Positions 13,401 through 24,600 of a DNA stretch of 64,000 nucleotides are shown here, piece after piece (position 1 is the first letter of the stretch; each line of letters starts with the position of its first letter). The DNA is from Phalacrocorax aristotelis (lineage: Eukaryota; Chordata; Aves; Suliformes; Phalacrocoracidae): the NCBI RefSeq assembly GCF_949628215.1, contig NC_134282.1, positions 18,332,723 to 18,396,722 on the forward strand, read 5' to 3'. The notes beneath the pieces are model-generated. The model did not search any database. It was not told the DNA's origin and saw only the letters and a program-made list of their open reading frames with translations. The position numbers and the translations under genes were made by a program.

Positions 13401-16400
13401 AGACCCACAGGTCTGCAAGGGAAGTTTTTCTGGGACCAAAGTGCTATGTGACATTAGCATGCCTTTTGGATATAAATTCTCTGTATTCAGTGTAATTTGT
13501 TTTAGAGACAGTGTTATATGAGACATAAACTGTATAAGTCCATTTAAATTTGCATGGAGAGCTCATTCTGGGCAAGTGCTTTAAAATTGTCTGTCAGTGA
13601 CTGGGTAAAAATGCTTCTAAAGGGATTTTTATTTTCTTTCCCTTTTTGATAGGTTTGTTTGGGGTTTTGTGAACTTTTATGGTGTGCATTTGGTTACATT
13701 TCACTTTGGTTTATTATCAACAACTTCTGTCCCCAACAGTTTTGTCTCCACCTGTGTTGAAAACACAGATCCCTGCTGTTGAACCTGGCCTGCTACCACA
13801 GAGGTAGCGTTGTTTACTCAGAATTGTTGCAGTGCAGGCATGAGCCACTCATTGTTTGTGGTCTGTCATAAGGAGAGCCCAGGCATGTGGGATGCCATCA
13901 GTGATATTGGTTTGGTGTCAGAAGTATTATTTGTTGGAGGATTTAAGTGTGCAGGGAAAGACAAGCAAGGAAGTTCTCTGGAGGAAAAATATTGCCATGA
14001 TGGGGATGAGCAGTGGTTGCTTGGTTTGGCTTTGAGTTGTTTCCTTTAAACAAAGTACCACTAGTCTTTATAAATCATGGTGGAGGTTACAGTGTAGAGA
14101 TAAAAAGTGCTGTGTTGCATTCATGCACGTCTTTGAGTAGTGGTAGCAGAAAAACAGAGAGGCTACCTTCTTCCCAGTTATTTAAGTACATCCAGACTTA
14201 CCTTTTAGCTTGCGGCTTGAATTCATCTTTGAGCCAAAACTTCCTGGCAGTTTGGACCATCCTCACACTTGCTTGCAGTCTGGCTCAATATTGGAACAAG
14301 CCCTTTTTCCCAGGAGAGGAAATGTTGGAGAGCTGGGAGATGCACCTTTCTCAGTAAGCATAATCTAACCAAGGAGTGTGTGAACTCTGCAGGCCACCTT
14401 GGACACACCTGGCTGTGCCACGTGGCACACTGAGCTCAAGGAGGTGTGTGGGCTTGGCTAGCGAAGAAAATGGAGATGTAGCCTTGCAAACCTCCACTGA
14501 CCCCAGTAGGAACTAAGTATCAAAACACCTCTGTGACTAAGCCATGTGGGCTTCTCCAGGCCACGCTGCACTTTCCTAACCTCTGCTATTCGTATAAATT
14601 GTAAAAAGAGTGGGACCCTTGAGAATTTATTGATGGGTGAGAAACAGCAAGGTGTTTCAAGGCAAACAAAACAGACTTTAAGACCAGACTGTTCTGGCCA
14701 AGCTGCGTGGGAATCTGCTGCTAACAGATTTTAAAAAGAAACCAACTTCTGGGTGCAGAACATAGAACATTGTCCTACTGCAGTATCACACTAGTAATTC
14801 TTCTAGCCTGGCATCTTGTCAGTGGTTGGAATCTGTTGTTTCAAAGCAAGTTTCTTCCCAAGTCCAGGCTGCTTTCTACCTTGCAGTGGAAGGACATTGT
14901 ATTCACTTTCAGTAAATTTCTGCTCTTTAAGGATCTGATGCTCTCCAAACAACAGGCTGAGTGGCACACCCCAGACCATCTAATAACTTTCTGGAACATG
15001 TCCTGCTTTTATTACAAGTTCTCTCAGCAGTCCTTCACGTATGGTCCAAGTTTCCAAAGAACTAGGGCAGTAATTTATTGCAGTGTAAGTGAAAATGCTT
15101 CACACAAACGGTAAGAAATCCAGGTGACAGCTTTAAATGTTTGTTTTGTACTTATCTTCTTCAAATATGGGAAATGCTGTTCTGATGTGATTTTAAGCCC
15201 ACAGGTTTGGGGAGAGTCCGTCATTTTGGCCACTCTGAGTGTGAGTGACCTAGCACTGTATTTAATTTAAAAACTGGTTTCCAGTATGTCTTGCTGGTTT
15301 TAATTTTAGAAGTCTTTGAAGTTTTACTTCATTTTATTTGTTTTTATTTTAATAATGCTGAGAGCTAATGAACAGGACAAATGCAGAGGAATAGATACCT
15401 GAAACAGTAACATTCATCCTGCAGATGTTTAAGGTGCCTTATATTAGGCTGTAGCTGACAGCTATGAGCGCAGAGGCAATCTGAAAATCAACCAACTGAG
15501 GGATTTTAGGAGTTGAAGGCACCTCCCTCTGCCTCTCTCAGGTGAAAAAATCTGGCCTTTGTAGATCCAGATTTCATTCAGACATACAGTCCTCCTTCTC
15601 TGAAGAGTGAAAAAGTTGAGCTAACGTGAGGATGGGATGTAAGTGCTGGAAATAGCAGCTCTATGCCAAGTGATACAGTTCCTCATTTGGTCTGCCATGT
15701 GTTGGTCTAACTGCCCTAGCCCTTGTCTGGATCCGGTTGACTCTTGGCAGAGGTTGAATGGTTCCTGAGAACAAATCACTTCATTGTTCATGTCTGCTCA
15801 TGCGCTGCCTTTTGGAAGCGTGGTTCATGTTGGTAGCAAGAAGCAGGATCATTAGCTCCAAATGGATTCTTTGTCAAACAGCATGTGTTGCTGAATTTTT
15901 TACCCTTTTCTCTAACTGCTTTCCCCTTGGATCAAATTTGCAGTATCCTAATGGACTGGCTGCTATTAAGCAGATGACTTGGGTTGGGTTTTTAATTTTG
16001 TTCACTCGGCAGATTGTGGCCTACCATGATTTTCCACAAAACGGGCTCCTTTCTTTTTCCTCCTCTTCCAAGTGACCAGCAGGGAACTGAAATGAGGCAG
16101 CTCTGGGACTCAAGGATAACAGTTCGGTTTCGATTAAGCCCCTTCCATCCTTAAGCCCTGCGGAAACTGGGCTGTTCGGAACAGCCAAAATTTCCATCCT
16201 GACTAACTGCACCAAAAGCTCCATGCTAGGGAGCTCCTAGTCATGATCCACCACCTCAGGGAGTAGTCAACAGACAGAGAACAACAGCAGTTCTCAAGGG
16301 TCACATCACTTCAGCCATGCCATGGCAATACTGGCTACGGCAGCTGTCGCTGTCCTGTTTCTGTCCAGATCCAGGGATTGGGCCTGTCCAGAGCAGCTGT

Positions 16401-18066
16401 GCCAGTGTAGCCACACTGCAGCTGGGGGCAAGTGATGGATTAGGAGCCAGCACAACTGCTCCCATAGCTCATAGTCAACCTCAGTGCTTCTGTGACATGA
16501 GGACGTGGCCCATAACTAAGGCTTTTAGCCACTACCAAAATACAGAGTAACGTCAGTGTGCCTTGGGCAGGGGCAAGGAGAGAGCGTTGTAAGACTGTTT
16601 CTCTCTAACCCTGTTATCCTCGTGACTCTGAAGATGCAGATGGTAAGGATGCAAGTTTTCACAAAGCTGTCCTGAGTGTTACAGGAAGTGGGTCTAAGTG
16701 ATTGGGAACTTCCATGAATCTTGTTGGGGCTTCTGAGGTTCTCTGAAACCACCTTTACAGCAACTAAAGCAGAAGCCAGTGTCAGCAATTTTATGTTACT
16801 TCCCAAGTCGCCCAGAAATGGTAGCAATGGGAATAGATTTAATCTCGAGTGCCAGCAGGGTGTCTTGGCTCCTGGATTATGGCAGAGACCAAGGCTTTTT
16901 AATCAAAACCAATCCGGGTGATCTTACGCATTTCTGGTAACAATAACACATTTGTGTCTGTGGAATACAATCTGAAAAAAGATATATCCTGTAAGTCTCA
17001 TTATTTTCATTGCTTGTTCCAGGTGAGATAGAAATATGTCCTTATTTAAACCCAGTCCAGCTTCCCCCAAACAGCTGTGAGGAGGCAGATGGTTTTCTCT
17101 CTCCTTGCTGGCAGCAGGGGATGGTTTGAGTCTTCATGGAAAGCTGATTGTTTTGTTCAGGTGCCTGAAATGAATTTCAGAAGGAACCTCAGCACATGCA
17201 TAAAAATCTCGCTGTTTATCCTGCAGCAGTGGCCTCTCTGAAGAGTGTCCATGTAGTTTCCTGTCTCTGCTTCCTTCCCTTGCTCTAACTTTTTGTTCCG
17301 TTTGGAGGGGGGTTGCTTTATTTTTTCCTGCAGTGGGAATTATCCATAGGTCTGGATTGTGTTCACGCATTACAGAGGGAAAGGAGGCTTTGAAAGGTGC
17401 TCATCCCAGGCTGGAGCTCTCAAAAAATTGGCTGGATGTTTGGTGCTTGCTGACTGCAGCCCCTTTCCTTTCACCTGTACCACAGCCTCTTCCTGCTGCA
17501 CAGACGTGATCCCAAAGAGACCCCAAAGGAGAGCTTTTCTGTCTCTGGTATTATGCAGGAATCTCCTTCCTTTTGTGCTGGGGCTGATTAAAATCTCTTA
17601 TTAGCTTTATCTTCTGACTTCTGGCACCAGTACTTTATGTAAAACCATTTCCTGATGAGAGTGGTTTAGGGCAAGTCAGCCACTGAAGTGTTATGTTGCC
17701 AACAGTGAGACCTCTGTGCTTCATTAGATGCCTCTCAAGCCATTCCTGGGCAATGGGAATGGGACAGTGGGTTGCTAGATGAGCTAGCAGCATGTTTGCC
17801 TCTTTCTCACACCACCAGCTGTTGTGCTGGGAAAAGCAGCACGTTGCAGACTGCCTTATCTTCTGTGAAGCCGACTGCTCCTGCTGCTTGACGTGGTTAC
17901 TGGTGTTGCCCACGTGTTTCTTTGAATGACCTTCCTCTGGGCTGCGAATGTGGTTTGTACTGGGAATACCCTGTCCCTGCTAGAAAATCAGTCCTGGGGA
18001 AATATGTCCTTGCTTAGGCATGTTGGAGATGATGGAGGCGGTGTTATTGCCACGACCTCTGGGGCA
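10457..18066. other. ARMC9 3' flank and intergenic DNA, no gene recognised
   Basis: The first part should contain the ARMC9 3' UTR. An AATAAA at 13012-13017 is one possible polyadenylation signal, but nothing fixes it. A 130-codon open frame at 11605-11997 (+) overlaps an opposite-strand open frame and shows no recognisable domain, so I treat it as chance. No RNA gene or repeat array was seen. Confidence 0.4.
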
Positions 18067-18639
18067 TGTTGTGGGTTAACCCTTGTGAGCAGCTCAGCAC
18101 TGCACAGCCACTGGCTTGCTTCACAACAGTGAGATGGGGAGAGAAGTGGGAGGGTAAAGGTGAGAAAACTCATGGACTGAGATAAAGACAGTTTAATAGG
18201 TAAAGGAAAATCTGTGTGTGCCGGCAAAGCAAAATAAGGAATTCATTCACTGCTTCCCACGGACAGGCAGGTGTTCAGCCATTTCCAGGAAAGCAGGAAC
18301 ATTTACTACATCATGCATAATCGTTACTTGGGAAGACAGACACCATAACTCCTTCTTTCTCCCAGTTTTTATTGCTGAGCACAACATCACATGGTCTGGG
18401 ATATCCCTTTGGTCAGCTGGGGTCAGCTGCCCCAGCTGTGTCCCCTCCCAGGTCCTTGTGCACCCCCCAGCCTACTTGCTGGCAGGGCAGCGTGAGAAGC
18501 AGAGGCAGCCTTCACACTGTGTAAGCAATAGCTAAAATATCCCTGCCTTATCGCTGCTGTTTTGGTCCGAAATCCAAAACATAGCACCATACCAGCTACT
18601 AAAGAAAAAATTAACTCTGTCCCAGCCAAAACCAGGGCA
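18067..18639 (-). mobile_element. Lone LTR of an avian endogenous retrovirus
   Basis: About 570 bp that match, in reverse orientation and over their whole length, the LTR at 20231-20809. Shared blocks include the region around GAATTCATTCACTGCTTCCC and the ATATCCCTTTGGTCAGCT block. In retroviral orientation it begins TGCCCTGGTTTTGGCTGGG and ends with the CA of a TG...CA terminus. I see no internal retroviral sequence on either side, so it looks like a solo LTR. The flanking 5-6 bases do not form a clear target duplication. It is an old, visibly diverged fossil. The family is one common in bird genomes as I remember it. Confidence 0.85.
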
Positions 18640-20230
18640 GGGTGCAAATGTGTGTGCTTGCATGGAAGTGGCGAGGCCACAGCATGCTACAGGTAGAAGC
18701 ACAGTAAGACTCAGGAGAGGCTCTTCTGAGCCTGGCTGTGCACCAGAGGAACTGGATGGATGTCAGCAGGGCTCATGCAGGGCTCATGCAGTTACTGGAC
18801 ACAGACCAGTTACAGAGAGAGTAGGAATCAGGGTTTCCTTAACACTTGTGGTAGGATCTGAGAGGATGTGGCATATAGCCCTGGAAGGAGTGAGGGCTGT
18901 TGGTCACCTGCTCCATCTCTGAGTTCTCAGCAGGCACCTTTAAACCCCCAGGTTGATCAGAAGGAGAGAATAACCCAAACACCCTGCAGTACTAGGTACC
19001 AGGGATGGGAGGGTCTTTGTGCTTCCAGCTATGAGGGACTCTGGAGAAGGCTTGTCCCCCAACATCTCCGCTCTGACCATCAGTCCCTAGTGCACTGGGG
19101 CTGGATCAAAGAGAGCAAAACTGCACTGGGAGGTGATGCTCCCTTTTCACCACTTCAGCAAAGGTTCCTGCTACTGCAGCAGCTCTTCCAAGTCAGGCTG
19201 CCACTGCCTGCCTGGTTGTGCCTGAGCTCCTGTTGCAGGCTCCTTTTTGGCCCGAAGGAGCAGGGTATCAGTTCTTTAATCATGAAGAGCTTTTCTTCTG
19301 TTGTCTTGTCATGAATTGATGCGATAGAGCAGCAACTGCCCCAAGCACACTGCTGCTATGCCCGGCTTTCTGTGCAGACTTGTGCTCTGCAACAAAAGGA
19401 AGGGGAAAGCAAAGAAGCTAAAAGTTCTGGTTTGCTAGTGTAACACCAGATCGGCAATAACGCTGGTTTATTACCCAGTGCCATTTTTATGCATGGATTC
19501 TCTTACAGCAGCTCAAATCCGGAGTTTGACCTGCATACCTTGAAGTGTACATGCACAAATCAGTTTCTGTTAGGCTCTTAACCATGGAAAACGTCATACG
19601 ACAGTCTCGGTGCAGTAAGAATTGAATCAATATGAAATTGAGATTGTTCCTGACTAGGTAAGAATCAGGAATGGAAACTATCACCACACCACTTTTCAAC
19701 ATCACAAAAAAAGTTGAGAAATACCTTTGTGGCTGCGGTGGGGAGTGTGTGTGAGGGGGTGGTTGTCTCAAATGCAAATGTAGTAGCTTAAAAGTGTCTC
19801 CTTATTTTAACTCCTTCCAGCATGAGAGAGCTCTGCACCTGCCTCAGGGTAGTAGGAAGGTTGCAAGAGAGAGCAGGGGAGATGCCAGGCTGCCTGTGAG
19901 CCTTGCTGGAGTGTGGGCAGCTGGGGCTGGGCAGGGTTCTGGGTAGGAGTGCTGCAAAAATGCAGAGACTAAATTTTAGGGATAGTCCTGCTTTAATCCT
20001 TATTATTTAATCTGAGCTTCCCATTTGTTGTTGGTAGTTGTGTGACTCCTGTGATCCCTTAGTGTTGTCGCACGTGTTCTTGCAGGAGAGTAAGATGGTT
20101 TGTACAGGGTGAAGGTGCGAGGGTTGCTCTGTGCGTAGGGAGGGTGCAGCTGGGGCAACCAGAACTGCTGTGCTGGGACACCTGTGGTGTTGTGCTTAGG
20201 GAGCTGCAGCCTGGAAACCTAAATTGTTAA
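18640..20230. other. Spacer between two LTR insertions, nothing recognised
   Basis: A short direct duplication of GCAGGGCTCAT occurs near 18769-18791. Otherwise this is unique-looking sequence with no supported gene or repeat. Confidence 0.4.
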
Positions 20231-21665
20231 TGTTCTGGTTTTGCCTGGGGTGGAATTAATTTTCTTCACAGTAGCTAGTATGGGACTATGTTTATGCTGA
20301 AAACAGTGTTGATAACACAGAGATGTTTTAGTTCCTGCTGAGCAGCGCTGACACAGAGTCAAGGCCTTTTCTGCTCCTCACCCCACCAGTGAGTGGGCTG
20401 GGGGTGCACAAGGAGTTGGGAGGGGGCACAGCCAGGACAGCTGACCCTAGCTGACCAAAGGGATATTCCACACCATATGGTGTCATGCTCAGTATATATA
20501 AAGCTGTGGGAAGAAAAAGGAAAGGGGGATGTTTGGAGTGATGGTGTTTGTCTTCCCAAGTAACTGTTATGCATGATGGAGCCCAGCTTTCCTGGAGATG
20601 ATTGAACACCTGCCTGCCGATGGGAAGCAGTGAATGAATTCCTTGTTTTGCTTGCACATGCGGCTTTTGCTTTGTTTATTAAACTGTCTTTATCTCAACC
20701 CATGAGTTTTCTCGCTTTTACTCTTCCAATTCTCTCCCCCATTGCATCGGGGGGGAGTGAGCGAGTGACTGTGTAGGACTTAGTTGCCAGCTGGCGTTAA
20801 ACCATGACAGTCCCTTTTAGCACCCAACATTGGGCTCGAAGGGTTCAAGATAACAGCAGGTTTGATTGGAATGTGCTAGGTTGAATTTGTTGCTGTTATT
20901 GCTGTTTACCTACTTATCAGCAGGCACCTGTGCTTCCCATGGGGCTTGCCTGCACCACTGTAGATTAGAGTGCGGTGCTCACTGGTGGCTGATTTTTGCT
21001 TATGCTTCTCACTGTACTGCTGTACTGCTGATCATCTTACTCAGCTGTGCCTGGGAACATTCTGATAACAGCAATGACGATGCGCCTGGGCTGGCAGATG
21101 GCCAGGGCATCGCTGCTGTTTCTGTGCTGCTGTACTGGGCAGGCTGGAACTCCAGTGTGAACTCGAGTCAACGGCACTGTGACCTGCAGATGAGTCCATG
21201 CGGGAGCAGGACACCCCGAAGCATCCGTGGCCATGAATAAGCCTGTGCCAGAGCAGGTACATCTCAAAGCATCTGTGGCTGTGGTTATATCTGTGCCGCA
21301 TCAGGTGTACCTCTGAAGGGATTGTGGGCCAAGGATAAGTCCATGCTGGAGAAGGTACACCTCGAAGCATCAGTGGCTGTGCATGAGGGCATGCTGGAGC
21401 ACCTCAAAGCGTGTGGCCCTGGATAAGCCCATTACAGAGCAGGGTACACCCCTCGAGGGATTGCAGCCATGGGTAAGGCCATGTTGGAGCAGGCTTATTT
21501 CTAAAGGGCCTGTGGCTGTGGGTAAGGCCACGCTGGAGCAAATATACCTCTGAAGGCATTGTGGCTCCTGGATAAGGCTGTGCTGGAACAGATGCACCTC
21601 GGAGCGACTGTGGCTGTGGACACATCTACACTGCAGCAGGTATTCTCCTGGAGACACTGTGGCTC
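20231..21665 (+). mobile_element. Endogenous retrovirus fragment: 5' LTR plus leader region
   Basis: A complete-looking LTR (about 20231-20809, TGTTCTGG...ACCATGACA) is followed by a primer-binding-site-like sequence at about 20819-20840, with core CACCCAACATTGGGCTCGAA. This resembles the complement of the 3' end of a lysine tRNA, as in class II (ERVK-like) elements, though the class assignment is tentative. A TATA-like stretch lies near 20492-20500. Downstream the leader region continues into a degenerate tandem array to about 21660. I see no gag, pol or env region and no 3' LTR in the window. It is a broken, old partial copy of the same family as the inverted LTR at 18067-18639. Confidence 0.8.
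21180..21660 (+). repeat. Degenerate ~60-bp tandem array inside the ERV leader
   Basis: About eight diverged copies of a unit near 60 bp. Each carries a version of GGATAAGCCCATGCTGGAGC followed by AGGTACACCTC, then a CATTGTGGCTGTGG-like segment. The array follows the retroviral leader directly. As I remember it, this is part of the family's internal region rather than an independent satellite. Confidence 0.7.
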
Positions 21666-24600
21666 ATGATCAGTACTAGCTTATGCTTCGTTTCTTTTCT
21701 AGACACAGTTTGAAGCTAGTTATTTGTGACCCTGAGGGCTAGAAATAGATTTTGTTTGTCAGGACAACCATGTGTCTCCCCCACTTGAGTGGTTTGGGGG
21801 GTGATGGGGGGATAGCTCCTACATCCTATGAGTTTCACAGAAACATTGCAAAACTCTTGATCCTGCATCTGCATAAACTTAGCCCATGCTGCACCTGCAT
21901 CAGTTAAGAGCTGTTACACAGGATCTGTCTTTTCCTCTACATCCACTGAAAACGCAACCTGTGCTGAAGATTGGGGCTGCGTAGGTTTTGCTTTGTTATA
22001 CTACCCACAGCTGGTGGGTAAAGGGTGCAAAGTAATAGTGTAACACATCTCCTCCTTGCAAGGACTAATGTACCTCCCTTTTGCCCACAGCCTGAATTTT
22101 ACTTTTTCCTGCTGCACTGTTTTATGCAGGCAGCATCTGGCCAGGTTTCTGTTGCTTCAGTGCGTTTGCTGGGTATTACTCAGGCAATTTATTATGGCAC
22201 AAAGGAGGGAGTGTGTTAGAGCAGGTTAGAGCTGCCCGGCCTGGCTGTGCAGGGACTAGTGACAAATAAAAAGTCTATAAATACAGTGTACACTCCTCTC
22301 CCTGTCCCCTTCCTCCATACCTATATCAGTTGCTTTTCCAGATTATTGAGGAAAGAATCTCTGTATTTCCTGGGTGTGAAATGTACTGGTTCTCCCTGTG
22401 CAAACAACAAAGATAATTTTGCTGGTAGTGATGCAGCTTGGCCCAAGGCTCTGCCACTGGATGGCTGATTCCAAGGCCAATGGGAGCAGTGGAGATACTG
22501 GCCTGAGCCCTGGGAGCAGATGGGCGGTGCCTCTAGATTGCTCCACAGGACTGGGACCCACCTTGGATATGTGACCAGCCCAGAATGGGGCTGCCTGCCC
22601 ACCCCAGCACCCAGTACCCTGCAGGGCTGGGGCATGGGAAGTAGGCATCAGCCCTTTCCCCACTTCGGCAACACAGGGCCTTGGAAATGGGGTTCCTCTG
22701 GGCTCTAGGTCTCCCAAGAGTCAGTATACATTTAAGCCTTATCCCTCAGACATTTCCCTGTGGCTGCCATCACCCCACTTCAGCATCATAACATCTGGCA
22801 CAGCTGCCATTGCCCCCCCCATGGTTGGCCTCATCTTCCCCATGCAATCCCTGGGCTGTGCTAAGAGGGTGATAGGATCCATCCCCCCAGTCTTTTACAA
22901 ATCAGGTGATGATGGAAGGACAACTGGGGAGAGAAGTGGAAAATGTTTTGCCAGGAATTGTTTCCACCACAGCCTGACAGAGCAGCACTTGCTCTCTGCT
23001 CTGGGATGCCTCACCCCCATGGGCTGTGCTTACTGCTGCGATGTGAGGAGGCTGGCAACGAGTGCTGTCCTTCCCCTGCGCTGAGGCTGTGGGACCACTG
23101 CCACTGGTCGCAGGGCTTTCTGTGGTTGCTGGTGGCTGGCAGTGGTGTCCACACACTGGCAGCTTGACCTCAGGGCCAGGAGTGCGGCTTCAGGGTGACC
23201 TTTCCAAGGTTAAGCACAGCTTGCAAAACCCTCACCCCTCCCGCTGGACTTATAAAATGCAACTTAGTTTGTAGTGGCAGTTTTACTGGAGATGGGAACT
23301 GAAGAGGGACTTGCTACCGAAACCTGGCAAACACCCAGAGGGGAGGGTGGCTGCAATGCACTTCTCAGCCCTGCAGACACCGCATTCCTCCCATCAAGAT
23401 TTTGAAATTTTCTCTCTGGCCCTACTGCTGGAAGAGTGCAAACAAGGCTGGCCCCTGGGCATCATCCTTCTGCTGTCCCCTCCAAGGAGAGATGCCTAGG
23501 CAAGAGCAGAGGCTCAGCAGAGGGTCAGTAGCAAACCCCAGGTGGGGATTCTCCTCTGAGCCTGGCTGTCTGCCTCTTGTTGTTTTTGACAGGTCTGTAG
23601 GGTTTTTTTTCCCCTTTCTCTTAGCTGTGTTCCCTAGCCTGGACCGGGATTTGATGCGGGTCCATGTGCTCTGCGGGTATAAATAAGTGCAGCTTTGGCA
23701 ATGTCGGTGACCCTGCAATGCTGTCTGGGGTGTGAGGGTCAGCTCCTTCATTTTGCTGAGAACTGCAATGACGATGACACACACATTTCTGTGTCTGCAG
23801 CAGTGGAGTTTGTGACTGTTTTTTCAGGTAATTTGGGTATTTTGGCAAACTAAACAGAAAATCACAGGCAAAAAGGGCAGCGAGAGGCAGGAAGGAATGA
23901 GGCAGAAGATACCTGTGCAGCCTCATGCACAGTGGCTTCCCTGGATTTGTGCATGTCCCTGCTGTGTCACCCATGTTCACAAGAGTTTATCTTTCTCTTT
24001 GTGTTCCTTGGGCTATGTACCCCTTGCTGGAGAGGCTGTGACAGCTGACAAGCCCAGGTGTTAGGCTGTGGCAGGTGGGTAAGGCTCTTTTCAGAGTACA
24101 TGTGAGCCCCACCCTGTCCCAAAACACCATGCGTGGACTTTCCCAGGCTCCAGCACTTCACCCCAGGCCATGAGACAGTAGTCCCCTGGGGGGCAACGAG
24201 TCCCCTTGCACAAGAAGGACCTGGTGCAGCACAGGGGATGGTGGTGTCCCACAGGCAGTGTGCCTCCAGCCCACTCGCTGTGCAGCCCTGGCTGCAAGGA
24301 ACTCCTTCTGTAAGTGGGTTTTCCAGCAGCTCCTCCACTGGAGGATTTTGCAACATTTCCAGGCAAAGGGATAGTTTACACAGCAGTGCTCCCTCCGCTG
24401 CCAGCCAGGAGCTGGGGAGCACAGGAGCCCCTTCTCTGTCCCCATCCCTACACAGCAGACAGAGCCTCATTTGGTGAAGGCAGAAGGGAGGAAAAAATAC
24501 CTAGCAGGTTTTGTCTGTCAGAGCCATGAACAGTCCCGTTAGGAACTTGTGATCCTTTTCTTCTTTTCAAATACATGTATTTAGTTTTTTTAGACTGCTG

